Notes: generated by a model not told the origin, from the letters alone. Numbered from the stretch's first letter, positions 1-8,184 are shown. The stretch: DNA of 64,000 nt from DASUKM01 sp036278735 (GCA_036278735.1 DASUKM010000046.1:1-64000), one strand, 5' to 3'. A program made the numbers and translations.

Positions 1-5
1 GGTTG

Positions 6-1082
6 TGTCAGGATTTTTTGTGTGAGGCGTATTCGCCTGGTTCTCTCCCAGTCACTGGATGAGTGTGGGCGCTGTGGGAAAGGGCGCGCTGTGCGGTTTT
101 CCAAGGAGCGGTGAACGCGATCTGGGCGTCCACGGCTCCGGCCGCGTACATGCGCGGTGGCATTTTACGCGGATGTCGGAGTAAACCGATCGCGATAGAG
201 GATCGCGCATTGGTTCATCGCCGGCCGCCAGATGTGCGACATGCGCGTCCACTTCGCCGTGATGTTGCGCAGCGCCAGGCAGATCAGTTTCGTGGCGCCC
301 GCGTCCGTGGGCAAGTGCCCGCCCGTCTCGATGATCTTGCGCAGCTGGGCATGCACGCTCTCGAGGACATCAGGTGGACGATACAGGTCGGCATTGTGGT
401 CTGCGGATCGATCACCGCGAGCGCCTCGACATCCCTTTCAGGCCATCGGTCATGGCGATGAGGATGTCCGGGCACCCGCGCGTTTTGACGTCGCTCGAGC
501 CTTTCATCCAGAATTTCGCACCCTCGGTCTGCTCGATCCAGAGGCCGAGCATGTCGCGGGTCCCGTCGGGCAGGATCGCGAGCGCGAGGTAGACCGCTGT
601 GCTCCGGACGATGGCCTCCTCGCGAATCTTGACGCGCAACACATCGAAGAACACCGCGGGATACCGGGGCTCGAGCGGCCGATTTTGCCGGGCCATCACC
701 TCGGCGACGATGCCGTCCGTCACGGTGCTGATCAAATCGGGCGAGACCTCGACGCCGTACATCTCCGCAAGGAAGGCCTGAATCTCCCGAACCGTCATCC
801 CGCGCGCGTAGAGTGCCAGGATCTTGTCGTCAAACCCGGTAAACCGGCGCTCGTGCTTCGGGATCAGTTGCGGCTCGAAGCGGCCGTCACGATCGCGGTA
901 CGTCAATCGTCAGCGGACCGTCGTCGGTGAGCACGGTCTTGCCGCTCGTCGCGTTGCAGTGATTCGTCGACTCGTTCGAGGATTTCAGAGGGAACGGGCG
1001 CCAGCGCCGCCTCAGACGACGATTTCGGCTTCCGGGGCATGAACACTCCTCATGGTATGCCCCACACACAAATTTTCTGACA
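6..1082 (-). mobile_element. Decayed IS256-family insertion sequence with recognisable terminal inverted repeats
   Basis: The left end (about 6-31, beginning TGTCAGGATTTTTTGTGTG) and the reverse complement of the right end (about 1056-1082, beginning TGTCAGAAAATTTGTGTGTG) are imperfect inverted repeats that share TGTCAG, a T-run and GTGTG. Between them lies one broken transposase reading on the minus strand. The element is about 1.08 kb, shorter than an intact IS256 member (about 1.3 kb), which agrees with the internal deletions in the transposase. A target duplication cannot be checked because only five bases lie to the left of the element. Confidence 0.75.
165..1040 (-). pseudogene. IS256/Mutator-type transposase, broken by two deletions and two frameshifts
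   Basis: Read from 1040 downward, the pieces line up in order with an IS256 transposase: a start MPRKPKSS, then TSGKTVLTDDGPLTIDVP, RFTGFDDKILALYARGM, GAKFWMKGS, DILIAMTDGLKGM, TCIVHLM and finally QLRKIIETGGHLPTDAGATK up to CAILYRDRF. The reading frame changes near 906 and near 440, each explicable by one missing base. About 45 codons are lost before the TSGK motif. Roughly 90 codons are lost between TCIVHLM and ESVHAQLRK, the stretch that normally carries the last part of the catalytic domain including its glutamate. The copy therefore cannot be autonomous. Confidence 0.85.
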
Positions 1083-1085
1083 GAC

Positions 1086-1199
1086 TCGAGAACCCGAGAA
1101 CCCCGAGAACCCGAGAACCCCGAGAACCCGAGAACCCGAGAACCCGAGAACCCGAGAACCCGAGAACCTGAGAACCCGAGAACCCGAGAACCTGAGCAC
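1086..1199. repeat. Octamer tandem repeat (unit CGAGAACC)
   Basis: About 14 imperfect copies of an 8-bp unit (GAGAACCC), with one-base length variants and a few C-to-T changes. They fill the whole space between the IS remnant and the next start codon. Open frames across it are low-complexity translations and are not genes. Confidence 0.9.
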
Positions 1200-1210
1200 C
1201 TGACCCCGCC

Positions 1211-2332
1211 ATGAACATCGCCATCTTCGGCTTGTCGATCACGTCGTCGTGGGGCAACGGCCACGCGACCACCTATCGCGCCCTCGTGCGCGCCCTGGCC
1301 GCGCGCGGCCACGACATTCGCTTCTTCGAGCGTGACGCCGAATGGTACGCCGAGAACCGCGATCTGCCGTCCCCGCCGTATTGCCGGGCCGAGCTGTACC
1401 GCAGCGTGGCCGAACTGGAAGACCGGGCGGCGCGCGCGATCCGCGAGGCGGATCTCGTCATCGTCGGGTCGTACGTGCCCGACGGCATTGCCGTCGGCGA
1501 TCTCGTGCACCGGCTCGCGGAAGGGGCGACCGCGTTCTACGACATCGATACGCCCGTGACGCTCGCACGCCTCGAGGGCAATCAGAGCGACTACCTGGCG
1601 CCGCGGCAGATCCCGAAATACGATCTCTATCTCTCGTTCACCGGTGGTCCGACGCTCGAGAAACTGCAGCGCACCTTCGGCGCGCGGCTCGCGCGTCCGC
1701 TGTACTGCTCGGTCGATCCCCAGCTCTATTTTCCGGAGCCGGCCCCCCTCGCCTACGACCTCGGCTATCTCGGGACCTATAGCGACGACCGCCAGCCGGT
1801 GCTCGATCGCCTGATGCTCGAGGCTGCGGCTGCCTGGCCGGACGGCCGGTTCATTGTCGTGGGGCCCCAGTACCCGGACGCGATTGACTGGGCGTCGAAC
1901 GTGGCCCGCACGATTCACCTCGCCCCGGCCGCGCACCGGCGCTTTTACAACTCGCTGCGCTACACGCTGAACGTCACCCGCCGCGACATGGTGATGGCCG
2001 GCTATTCGCCGAGCGTCCGGCTGTTCGAGGCCGCGGCGTGCGCGACGCCGATGATCAGCGATACGTGGGCGGGGCTCGATCGGTTTTTCACCCCCGGCCG
2101 GGAGATCCTGCTGGCGCGCGACGCCCGCGACACGCTCTCGTACCTCCGCGACATCCCGGAAGAGGAGCGCCGGGCGATCGGGGCGCGGGCGCGCGACCGC
2201 GTGCTGCGGTCGCATACCGCGCCGCATCGCGCGGCCGAGCTCGAGCAGTATGCCGCCGATGCCGGCCTGCGCGCGGCCGCCGCGGGACCGGCCGCTCGTC
2301 CGGCCGCCATCGCAGAGAGGGCCGTGTCATGA
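1211..2332 (+). CDS. CgeB-like glycosyltransferase
   Basis: A 373-residue protein of the GT-B type, similar to the CgeB/spore-maturation glycosyltransferase group. The N-terminal half starts NIAIFGLSITSSWGNGHA and continues as a Rossmann-like domain. The C-terminal half contains YDLGYLGTYSDDRQP, IVVGPQYP and NVTRRDMVMAGYSPSVRLFEAAACATPMI, the pattern expected for nucleotide-sugar binding. The C terminus is an Arg/Ala-rich helix. It probably transfers a sugar to a surface or secreted acceptor; donor and acceptor are unknown. Its stop codon overlaps the methyltransferase start (ATGA), so the two are translationally coupled. No clear Shine-Dalgarno sequence precedes the ATG, which sits directly after the octamer repeat. 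Confidence 0.75.
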   Translation: MNIAIFGLSITSSWGNGHATTYRALVRALAARGHDIRFFERDAEWYAENRDLPSPPYCRAELYRSVAELEDRAARAIREADLVIVGSYVPDGIAVGDLVHRLAEGATAFYDIDTPVTLARLEGNQSDYLAPRQIPKYDLYLSFTGGPTLEKLQRTFGARLARPLYCSVDPQLYFPEPAPLAYDLGYLGTYSDDRQPVLDRLMLEAAAAWPDGRFIVVGPQYPDAIDWASNVARTIHLAPAAHRRFYNSLRYTLNVTRRDMVMAGYSPSVRLFEAAACATPMISDTWAGLDRFFTPGREILLARDARDTLSYLRDIPEEERRAIGARARDRVLRSHTAPHRAAELEQYAADAGLRAAAAGPAARPAAIAERAVS

Positions 2333-3105
2333 ACACGTCGACGATGACCCCGGACGCGATTCGCCACCGCGTCCGCGAGCTGGGCGACTGGTTCCACAAC
2401 ATCAATCTGGGAGGCGTCCAGACGGCGCCCGATCATTTTCTCGGCGACTACCCGGCCGTGAAGTGGCAGAAATTCGCGCACGCGATCCCGGAGGATCTGT
2501 CAGGCCGCAGCGTGCTCGACGTCGGCTGCAACGGTGGATTCTACGCGCTCGAGATGAAGCGCCGCGGCGCGGCGCGCGTCGTCGGGGTCGACTCCGACCC
2601 GCGGTATCTCGCGCAGGCGCGCTTTGCCGCCGAGGTGGAGGGGGCCGACATCGAGTTCCGCGAGATGTCCGTCTACCAGCTGCCGGCGCTCGGCGAGCGG
2701 TTCGATGTCGTGCTCTTCATGGGCGTGCTGTACCACCTGCGCCATCCCCTGCTCGCGCTCGACATCCTCCACGAGCACGTCGCGCGCGACCTGCTCGTGT
2801 TCCAGTCGATGCTGCGCGGCAGCGAGCGGCCGTCGGACGTGGCGCCCGATTACGAGTTCTGGCAGTCGGAACCGTTCGACGACCCGGCGTATCCGCGGAT
2901 GTACTTCGTCGAGCAGCGGTACGCGCACGATCCGACCAACTGGTGGATTCCGAACCGCTCGTGCGCCGAAGCGATGCTGCGGAGCGCCGGCTTCGAGGTC
3001 GTCGATCACCCCGAAGACGAGGTCTTCATCTGCCGCCGCCGCGACGACACGGGCGTGCTCGCGCACCTGCGGAAGGAGGAGCTGACGGCGTGGTCGAAGC
3101 GGTGA
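2329..3105 (+). CDS. SAM-dependent methyltransferase (class I, CmoB/DUF1698-like)
   Basis: A 258-residue class I methyltransferase. Motif I is SVLDVGCNGGFYALEM (residues about 62-77), followed by VVGVDSDPRYLAQAR and the acidic end of strand 2, and FDVVLFMGVLYHLRHPLLAL for strands 4-5. The LYHLRHP signature is typical of the CmoB/DUF1698-like group, whose members often sit beside glycosyltransferases in polysaccharide or glycoconjugate clusters. The start chosen is the ATG inside the ATGA overlap with the upstream glycosyltransferase; longer readings in this frame run back through that gene. The next gene begins 16 bases before this stop. A sugar or lipid-linked sugar substrate is an inference from context. 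Confidence 0.8.
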   Translation: MNTSTMTPDAIRHRVRELGDWFHNINLGGVQTAPDHFLGDYPAVKWQKFAHAIPEDLSGRSVLDVGCNGGFYALEMKRRGAARVVGVDSDPRYLAQARFAAEVEGADIEFREMSVYQLPALGERFDVVLFMGVLYHLRHPLLALDILHEHVARDLLVFQSMLRGSERPSDVAPDYEFWQSEPFDDPAYPRMYFVEQRYAHDPTNWWIPNRSCAEAMLRSAGFEVVDHPEDEVFICRRRDDTGVLAHLRKEELTAWSKR

Positions 3106-3974
3106 TGCTCTGGAACGAGCCGAACAACCTCTCGCACTGGGATTTCGAGATCGACCCGGGCTGGCAGACGTTCGCCTCGCTCGTCACTCGCGCGGCCGGA
3201 GCGATTCGGGCCGAGCGGCCCGCGCTGACGCGGGTGCTCGGCGGCATGTCGCCGATCGATCCCAACTTCCTCCGCACGCTGCAGGGGCTGGGCGCGCTCG
3301 ACCACGTCGAGGTCGTCGCCGTGCACGGGTTTCCGCTCGACTGGAATCACTGGCAGATCCACGAGTGGCCCGACAAGCTGGCGGAAATCCAGGCGGTCAC
3401 CGCCAAGCCCGTGTGGGTGTCGGAAGTGGGCGTCTCGACCTTCGGGGCCGAAGAAGTGCAACAGTTCGGGCTGCGGCGCACGGCCGAGCTGCTGACGGGG
3501 CGCGCGGATCGCATCCATTGGTACAGCCTCTACGATCTGCCGCGCGCCTGGCCGGCGACCACCCGCCATCGCGAAGCGGAAGGCTCGTCGTACTATCGAC
3601 ACTTCTACATGGGGCTGCTGCGCGAAGACGGGCGGCCGAAGCTGGCGCTCGACGACTTCGCGAAGCTGACGCCCGCGCTCGGCCTCTGCCAGTGGTTTCA
3701 CTTCGAGGACCCTCGCCTCGACGATGCGGTCCGCTGGATGCGGACGCTCGGCGTGAAGCACGTCCGCACGGGCCTGAGCTGGGCCGACAGTCTGCGGCCC
3801 CACGCGCAGGCCTGGTTCGACCGCCAGATGCGCGCGCTCGAGCCGTTCGACGTCACCGTCACCTTCTGCTTCACGCCCGAGTGCGAAGGGGTGCGCCCGC
3901 ATCACACCAGTCCTCCGCGCGACGTCGATCGATTTGCGGCGTTCTGCGCCGCGCAGGTCCGGCGCTACGCGTAA
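3090..3974 (+). CDS. GH39-like glycoside hydrolase (clan GH-A)
   Basis: A 294-residue TIM-barrel-like protein. VMLWNEPNN near the N terminus carries the NEP acid/base glutamate of clan GH-A, and KPVWVSEVGVST further on carries the likely nucleophile glutamate. A second segment, WMRTLGVKHVRTGLSW, resembles the first strand of another barrel. This suggests a circularly arranged or partly duplicated barrel compared with ordinary GH39 beta-xylosidases. The GTG start at 3090 is preferred because GGAGGA at 3075-3080 lies nine bases upstream; the ATG at 3105 lies too far from it. There is no signal peptide, so it should act in the cytoplasm. It is the last gene of the glycosyltransferase/methyltransferase operon. 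Confidence 0.7.
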   Translation: MVEAVMLWNEPNNLSHWDFEIDPGWQTFASLVTRAAGAIRAERPALTRVLGGMSPIDPNFLRTLQGLGALDHVEVVAVHGFPLDWNHWQIHEWPDKLAEIQAVTAKPVWVSEVGVSTFGAEEVQQFGLRRTAELLTGRADRIHWYSLYDLPRAWPATTRHREAEGSSYYRHFYMGLLREDGRPKLALDDFAKLTPALGLCQWFHFEDPRLDDAVRWMRTLGVKHVRTGLSWADSLRPHAQAWFDRQMRALEPFDVTVTFCFTPECEGVRPHHTSPPRDVDRFAAFCAAQVRRYA

Positions 3975-3981
3975 CAAAAGC

Positions 3982-4009
3982 TTGAGCGGCGCGACCAGCC
4001 CTTTATAAT
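3982..4009 (+). promoter_or_regulatory. Strong sigma-70-type promoter
   Basis: TTGAGC at 3982-3987 and a consensus TATAAT at 4004-4009 are separated by 16 bases. This is the best -10 box in the first 10 kb. Transcription would start near 4016, about 185 bases before the DUF2934 start codon. Confidence 0.75.
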
Positions 4010-4015
4010 AGTGAT

Positions 4016-4201
4016 GCGTCGCCTCGACGGCGCGGCACGAAACACTGCTGAGCTGGCGCCCAACGCCGACGCTCGAGCAGGGTGACTCGCACGTCCGGCC
4101 TCGCTCAGACACACGATCATTTCGTCGCGTCTTTCCCGATCGCGCCTGCGGGGGCGGTCGCGTGTGAGGGCGCTGGCACGTGACGCGGAGGATTTCAGCG
4201 T
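4016..4201 (+). other. Structured 5' leader or small RNA candidate
   Basis: No ORF is evident in this 186-base stretch downstream of the consensus promoter. It contains a strong compound hairpin: CTGCTGAGC (4045-4053) pairs with GCTCGAGCAG (4071-4080) around an inner GGCG/CGCC stem (4055-4058 and 4064-4067). A weaker GC-rich hairpin follows near 4137-4165. It could be an untranslated leader of the DUF2934/response-regulator operon or an independent sRNA. No known RNA family was recognised. Confidence 0.35.
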
Positions 4202-4441
4202 ATGGCGAAGAGCAGACGGAGAACCGACAACGGCGGCGTGGGCGCGATGGCGGCGGATACCCCGCGCCCGGACAACGGCAGCACGACACCCCCGGGGCAT
4301 CCGGCGGTGGATCGCGATCGGATCGCGCGGCGCGCGTATGAACTGTACCTGCGGCGCGGGGGGGATCACGGCCGCGATCAGGACGACTGGTACGACGCCG
4401 AACGGGAACTCGTGGGAGGACGCACGGATAGCCGCAAGTAA
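4202..4441 (+). CDS. DUF2934-domain small protein
   Basis: A 79-residue protein whose second half (residues about 38-70) reads DRIARRAYELYLRRG, then DHGRDQDDWYDAERELVGG. This is the DUF2934 signature: alternating aliphatic and aromatic residues, a Gly-His-Gly-turn, then DDWxxAExEL. The N-terminal third is basic and disordered-looking (KSRRR). The biochemical function of the family is unknown. It is frequent in Acidobacteria and in some Proteobacteria, often near regulatory genes. A GGAGG lies about 11 bases upstream of the ATG. It is followed 15 bases later by a response regulator, probably in the same transcript. Confidence 0.75.
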   Translation: MAKSRRRTDNGGVGAMAADTPRPDNGSTTPPGHPAVDRDRIARRAYELYLRRGGDHGRDQDDWYDAERELVGGRTDSRK

Positions 4442-4456
4442 GCGCGGGCGCATCGC

Positions 4457-5170
4457 ATGATGCCGGATCTGCAGCGCCGCCGACGATTCGTGCTCGTGGC
4501 CGACGACGACCGCGACACGCGCGAGTTGTACCGTGCGTGCTTCGACACGAGCGGCTACCGTACGGCGGAAGCCGCCACCGGCTCGCAGGCGCTCGTCGCC
4601 GCGCTCGAGATCGTTCCCGACGTCCTGCTCACCGATCTCGTGCTGCCCGACGTCGACGGGGTGACGGTCGCGCGCCGTCTGAAGTGCGACCTCCGCACGG
4701 CGGGGATTCACGTGTTCGTCGTCACGGGCTACGCGACGGCCGATCTGGAATCCCGTGCCTCGGAGGCGGGCGTCGAGCGCGTGCTCCTCAAGCCGTGTCT
4801 CCCGCACGCCGTCCTGCGCGAGGTGAAGCTGGCCCTCGGACGTCCGGCGCGCGCGCCTCTTCGGATGCGCCTGAACGTCGGGCGCCCCGCCGAGCCGGCT
4901 GGTGGCGAGAGGCGGCCCGTCGAGCGCGAGCGGCGCGACGTGCGCACCCGTGCGGCGGTGGCCAGCCGGATCCGCGCCGAGTTCGGGTCGCTGCCCGGCC
5001 TGCTCCTCACGCCCGAGCAGGCACGCCTGGTGTTCGAGGTGGAGCGCGCCGCGGTCGAGCGGATTCTCAACGCGCTCGTCGAGGAAGGATTCCTCGCGCG
5101 CACCGCCGAGGGCACGTTCCTGCGCCCGAGAGACCGCCGCGTCGCCTCCGCCTCATCAGGTCACCCCTAA
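4457..5170 (+). CDS. Response regulator with receiver domain and C-terminal winged-helix-like domain
   Basis: A 237-residue protein. Residues about 10-125 form a CheY-type receiver. The acidic pocket is VADDDRD, the phosphoacceptor is Asp60 (LLTDLVLPDVDG), the conserved Thr is T90 (VVTGYA) and the lysine is K112 (LLKPC). A basic linker follows. The last 65 residues (ASRIRAEFGSLPGLLLTPEQARLVFEVERAAVERILNAL.., shown in part) look like a helix-turn-helix that ends VEEGFLARTAEGTFLRP, a winged-helix wing. It probably controls transcription in answer to an unseen histidine kinase; none is in the window. ATG at 4457 is followed directly by a second ATG at 4460, and either could be used. Confidence 0.75.
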   Translation: MMPDLQRRRRFVLVADDDRDTRELYRACFDTSGYRTAEAATGSQALVAALEIVPDVLLTDLVLPDVDGVTVARRLKCDLRTAGIHVFVVTGYATADLESRASEAGVERVLLKPCLPHAVLREVKLALGRPARAPLRMRLNVGRPAEPAGGERRPVERERRDVRTRAAVASRIRAEFGSLPGLLLTPEQARLVFEVERAAVERILNALVEEGFLARTAEGTFLRPRDRRVASASSGHP

Positions 5171-5190
5171 AGCCCAAAGCCCAAAGCCCG
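5168..5190. repeat. Heptamer tandem repeat (unit AAAGCCC)
   Basis: Three copies of AAAGCCC lie just after the response-regulator stop. The same heptamer recurs in a longer array at 40359-40400. Confidence 0.8.
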
Positions 5191-5228
5191 GCGCCTCCCC
5201 CCGGTACAGCGCTTGCTGTGCCCGACCC

Positions 5229-5966
5229 ATGGTCCCGGGCCGCGTTCGCGTCGGGTGCTCGGGATGGGACTACCGGCACTGGCGAGGCAATTTCTATCCC
5301 GACGACCTGCCGAAGGCCCGCTGGTTCCAGCACTACGCGTCGGTGTTCGACACCGTGGAACTCAACAACAGCTTCTATCGTCTGCCCGAGCGCGCGACGT
5401 GCGCGGCGTGGGCGCGGCGGGCGCCAGCGCGCTTTCTGTTCGCGGTGAAGGCGAGCCGGTTCCTGACGCACATGAAGAAGCTGAAGGATCCGGAGGAACC
5501 GCTCGCGCGGCTGTTCGCGAGCGTGCGCGGCCTCGGGCGCCATCTGGGCCCGGTGTTGTATCAACTGCCGCCCGGTTGGGGGCTCGATCTCGATCGGCTG
5601 CGGCACTTTCTCGACGCGCTGCCGCGCGAGGTGCGCCACGTCCTGGAGTTTCGCAACCCGGCCTGGTATCGCCCGGACGTGCTCGCGCTGCTCGAGGGGC
5701 ACGCGGTGGCGCTCTGTCTGCACGATATGCCGGGGTCGGCCACCGAGCGGTACCGCGTCGGTCCGTTCGTGTACGTGCGATTCCATGGCGCCACGTCGAA
5801 GTACGGCGGCGCCTACGACGACGAGCGGCTGCGCGGGTGGAGCGAGTGGTTGAACGCGCAGCGGCGGGAGGGGGCCGATGTGTACGGCTACTTCAACAAC
5901 GACGTCGGCGGCCACGCGCCGCGGGACGCGCTGCGGCTGCGGCGGCTGATGGAGGAGGCGGGATGA
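5229..5966 (+). CDS. DUF72 (YecE-like) protein
   Basis: A 245-residue protein that matches the DUF72 TIM-barrel family. It begins RVRVGCSGWDYRHWRG with the typical GxSGWxYxxW opening, followed by FYPDDLPKARWFQHYASVFDTVELNNSFYR, given here only as positions 21-50. Further signatures are FLFAVKASRFLTHMKKL, LGPVLYQLPP, HVLEFRNPAWY and FVYVRFHG. The family role is unresolved, and homologues are often annotated YecE. The ATG at 5229 is the first in frame that keeps the conserved GCSGW opening about nine residues from the start. The stop overlaps the SDR start by four bases, so the two genes are coupled. Confidence 0.85.
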   Translation: MVPGRVRVGCSGWDYRHWRGNFYPDDLPKARWFQHYASVFDTVELNNSFYRLPERATCAAWARRAPARFLFAVKASRFLTHMKKLKDPEEPLARLFASVRGLGRHLGPVLYQLPPGWGLDLDRLRHFLDALPREVRHVLEFRNPAWYRPDVLALLEGHAVALCLHDMPGSATERYRVGPFVYVRFHGATSKYGGAYDDERLRGWSEWLNAQRREGADVYGYFNNDVGGHAPRDALRLRRLMEEAG

Positions 5967-6982
5967 CCACGCGACAGCGATTCATGCTCGGACTGGCGGC
6001 CGGCGCCGGAGCGGCGGCCATCGGCGCGCGGCTGGCGAGACGCCGTCACGCGATCGCGTTCGGCGGCCGCGTGGTCGTGATCACGGGCGGGTCGCGCGGC
6101 CTCGGCCTCGTGCTCGCCCGGCAGTTCGCCGCCGAAGGGGCGCGCGTCGCGCTGCTCGCGCGCGATCCCGCCGAACTCGCTCGTGCGCGGGCGGATCTCG
6201 AGGCGCGCGGCGCCGCGGTGCATACGGAGCGCTGCGATGTCCGCCGACGCGCGGACGTCCGCGCCGCTGTCGAATCGGTGCTCGGCCGCTGGGGCACGAT
6301 CGACGTGCTCGTGAACAACGCCGGCGTGATTCAGGTCGGGCCGTTCGTCCACATGACGCACGAGGACTTCGAAAACGCGATGGCGACGCACTTCTGGGGC
6401 CCGCTGCACCTGATGCTCGAGGCCATTCCGATCATGCGCCAGCGCCGGTTCGGGCGCATCGTCAACATTGCGTCGATCGGCGGGCGCATCGCGGTGCCGC
6501 ACCTCGGTCCGTACAGCGCGAGCAAATTTGCGCTCGTCGGCCTCTCCGACGCCGCGCGCGCCGAGCTGGATCGCGACGGCATCCGGGTCACGACGGTGTC
6601 GCCCGGGCTGATGCGGACGGGGTCGCCGATCAACGCGCAAATAAAGGGACAGCACCAGGCGGAGTTCGCGTGGTTCGCGATTGCCGATTCCGTTCCCGGA
6701 TTGTCGATCCGGGCCGAGCGCGCGGCGCACCAGATCGTCGAGGCCTGCCGGTTCGGCGACCCCGAGCTGACGATCACGCCGCAGGCCAGGCTCGCGGCGA
6801 TCGCCGATGCGGTGGCGCCGGGCGCGGTCGCGCGGGCGATGATGCTCGCCACCCGTCTGCTGCCGGGACCGTCGGCCGCCGGCGACGAAATCAGAAAGGG
6901 ACGCGACAGCCGGTCGCGATGGGCGCCGTCGATCGTGACGGCGCTCGGCAACCGGGCCGCGCGCGCGAACAACGAGACGTAG
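5963..6982 (+). CDS. Short-chain dehydrogenase/reductase with N-terminal hydrophobic anchor
   Basis: A 339-residue SDR. A short N-terminal segment (LGLAAGAGAAAIGARLARRR) could be a membrane anchor. The Rossmann motif TGGSRGLG (residues about 41-48), VDVLVNNAGV and the catalytic Ser...Tyr-x-x-x-Lys set (NIASIGG, then YSASKFA) are all present. PGLMRTGS follows the usual PG motif. The C-terminal 100 residues, rich in Ala and Arg, are longer than in classical 250-residue SDRs. The substrate cannot be assigned. It starts inside the stop codon of the DUF72 gene (ATGA). Confidence 0.85.
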   Translation: MTTRQRFMLGLAAGAGAAAIGARLARRRHAIAFGGRVVVITGGSRGLGLVLARQFAAEGARVALLARDPAELARARADLEARGAAVHTERCDVRRRADVRAAVESVLGRWGTIDVLVNNAGVIQVGPFVHMTHEDFENAMATHFWGPLHLMLEAIPIMRQRRFGRIVNIASIGGRIAVPHLGPYSASKFALVGLSDAARAELDRDGIRVTTVSPGLMRTGSPINAQIKGQHQAEFAWFAIADSVPGLSIRAERAAHQIVEACRFGDPELTITPQARLAAIADAVAPGAVARAMMLATRLLPGPSAAGDEIRKGRDSRSRWAPSIVTALGNRAARANNET

Positions 6983-6987
6983 CGGCG

Positions 6988-7713
6988 TCAGCGCTGTGCC
7001 GCCGACTCCTCGACCATCTGCTTGAATCGGCGCAGGTCTTCGCGGATCTCGGTGCCGGCATCCACCGAGAGCAGCCGCGCGGCCGCGGCCCCCGCCTTGC
7101 CGCCGGGCGGGCTGTATTGCAGGCGCACCGTGACGCGCGTGGCGCCCCCGCCGGCCTCGTCGAAGTTGACGGACCCGGCGCTGACCACGTCCGCTCCTTC
7201 GAGCGACCGCCACCCGATCACCTGGTTCGGCACCTCGTTGATGATCTCGGCGTCCCATTCGAGCGTGGTCCCGGCGGGCCCCTTGGCGTGCCAGCGCGAG
7301 ATCGTATCGGTCAGGCGCTCGACGGCATCGAGGTGCTGCATGAAGCGCGGCAGATTCTCGAGATTGCGCCAGAAGCGATAGAGCTCCGCGGCGGGGCGCT
7401 GGATCGTAATCGATTCGGTCACGTGGACGCCGCCCGCACCGCCGAGCGCGCGGCGCGTGTCGTCCCCCGTGCCTGCCGTATTCAGGCCGAGCGCCTCGTA
7501 CACCTGACAACGGCCCGTCACGCCGCGCGCGATCAGCGCGCCGCCGAGCGCCGCGGTCAGCCACCCGCCGGGGCCGCGGCGCGAGATCCCGAGAATGGCC
7601 AGGCCGGCACCGAGTGCGGTCGAACCCCACCGTTCGGCGCGCCCGACGTTGTGTCCGGTCCGCACCCGCGCTGCCTGCCGGTCACCCGGGACCGTCAAAT
7701 CCATGCTGCTCAT
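6988..7713 (-). CDS. YgaP-like membrane segment plus SRPBCC (polyketide cyclase-like) domain protein
   Basis: A 241-residue protein. Residues about 20-70 contain glycine-rich hydrophobic helices (WGSTALGAGLAILGI and GGWLTAALGGALIARGVTGRC) like the DUF2892/YgaP transmembrane unit. Residues about 95-235 form an SRPBCC/START-like fold: ESITIQRPAAELYRFWRNLENLPRFM is its canonical opening, and IGWRSLEGADVVSAGSVNF and VTVRLQYSPPGG are later strands. The ligand is unknown. AGGAGG at 7723-7728 lies nine bases upstream of the ATG at 7713 and supports that start over the ATG at 7704. It ends six bases from the converging SDR stop and follows the next gene by six bases. Confidence 0.75.
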   Translation of the reverse strand: MSSMDLTVPGDRQAARVRTGHNVGRAERWGSTALGAGLAILGISRRGPGGWLTAALGGALIARGVTGRCQVYEALGLNTAGTGDDTRRALGGAGGVHVTESITIQRPAAELYRFWRNLENLPRFMQHLDAVERLTDTISRWHAKGPAGTTLEWDAEIINEVPNQVIGWRSLEGADVVSAGSVNFDEAGGGATRVTVRLQYSPPGGKAGAAAARLLSVDAGTEIREDLRRFKQMVEESAAQR

Positions 7714-7719
7714 CGCCGG

Positions 7720-8094
7720 TCACCTCCTCGTGTGTGCCGCGGTGGCGCCCGACGTCGGCGTCCACGACGGCGCGTCGCTCGCCGGGAATGATTCGTCCGA
7801 GGCACTGCCGACGACGTCAAGAGCACTGTGGTCGCGCGCGCCGAGGGCGCGCAGCGCCCACTCCCGCGCGGTGCCGAGATCGTGGCGCCCCATCATCGCG
7901 CGCGCCGCGAGCGCGCCGCCCAGGGTGGCGAGCAGTCCTCCGCCGATGCCTCCGCGCCTGACGCCAGCGATCGCGAGCGCGGCGCCGGCCGCGGCCGTCA
8001 TCCATCGTTCGTTGTCGCGCGCCGCGTGACGGGCGGCCTGTTGATCCCAGACGCTCGGCTTCCCGCGCTCCTCGATCAAATTGCTGCGTGTCAT
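7720..8094 (-). CDS. Small glycine-rich membrane protein related to its downstream neighbour
   Basis: A 124-residue protein with the hydrophobic stretch WMTAAAGAALAIAGVRRGG and GGLLATLGGALAARAMMG. This is the same two-helix pattern as the N terminus of the downstream gene, so the pair may have arisen by partial duplication. The C-terminal part, SASDESFPASDAPSWTPTSG, resembles short motifs seen at the ends of small Acidobacterial membrane proteins. The ATG at 8094 is preferred over longer readings because upstream codons are Arg/Pro-rich with no domain. It forms a two-gene operon with the SRPBCC gene and is transcribed away from the amidohydrolase. Confidence 0.6.
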   Translation of the reverse strand: MTRSNLIEERGKPSVWDQQAARHAARDNERWMTAAAGAALAIAGVRRGGIGGGLLATLGGALAARAMMGRHDLGTAREWALRALGARDHSALDVVGSASDESFPASDAPSWTPTSGATAAHTRR

Positions 8095-8178
8095 CGGGAC
8101 TCGTCTCCGGCGGGAGGCAGTGCAGGAAACATGCCCGGCCCGCTCAGCCGGGCTGCGCCGCGCCGGCTCGAGCGCGCA

Positions 8179-8184
8179 TACAAT
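8179..8184 (+). promoter_or_regulatory. -10 box implying a leaderless amidohydrolase mRNA
   Basis: TACAAT at 8179-8184 ends eight bases before the ATG at 8193, so transcription should start at or next to the start codon. No good -35 hexamer was found at the usual distance. There is no Shine-Dalgarno sequence. Confidence 0.5.

Noticed and set aside
52..930. Plus-strand ORFs over the IS remnant
   Set aside because: They are antisense to the transposase fragments, whose motifs are unmistakable on the minus strand.
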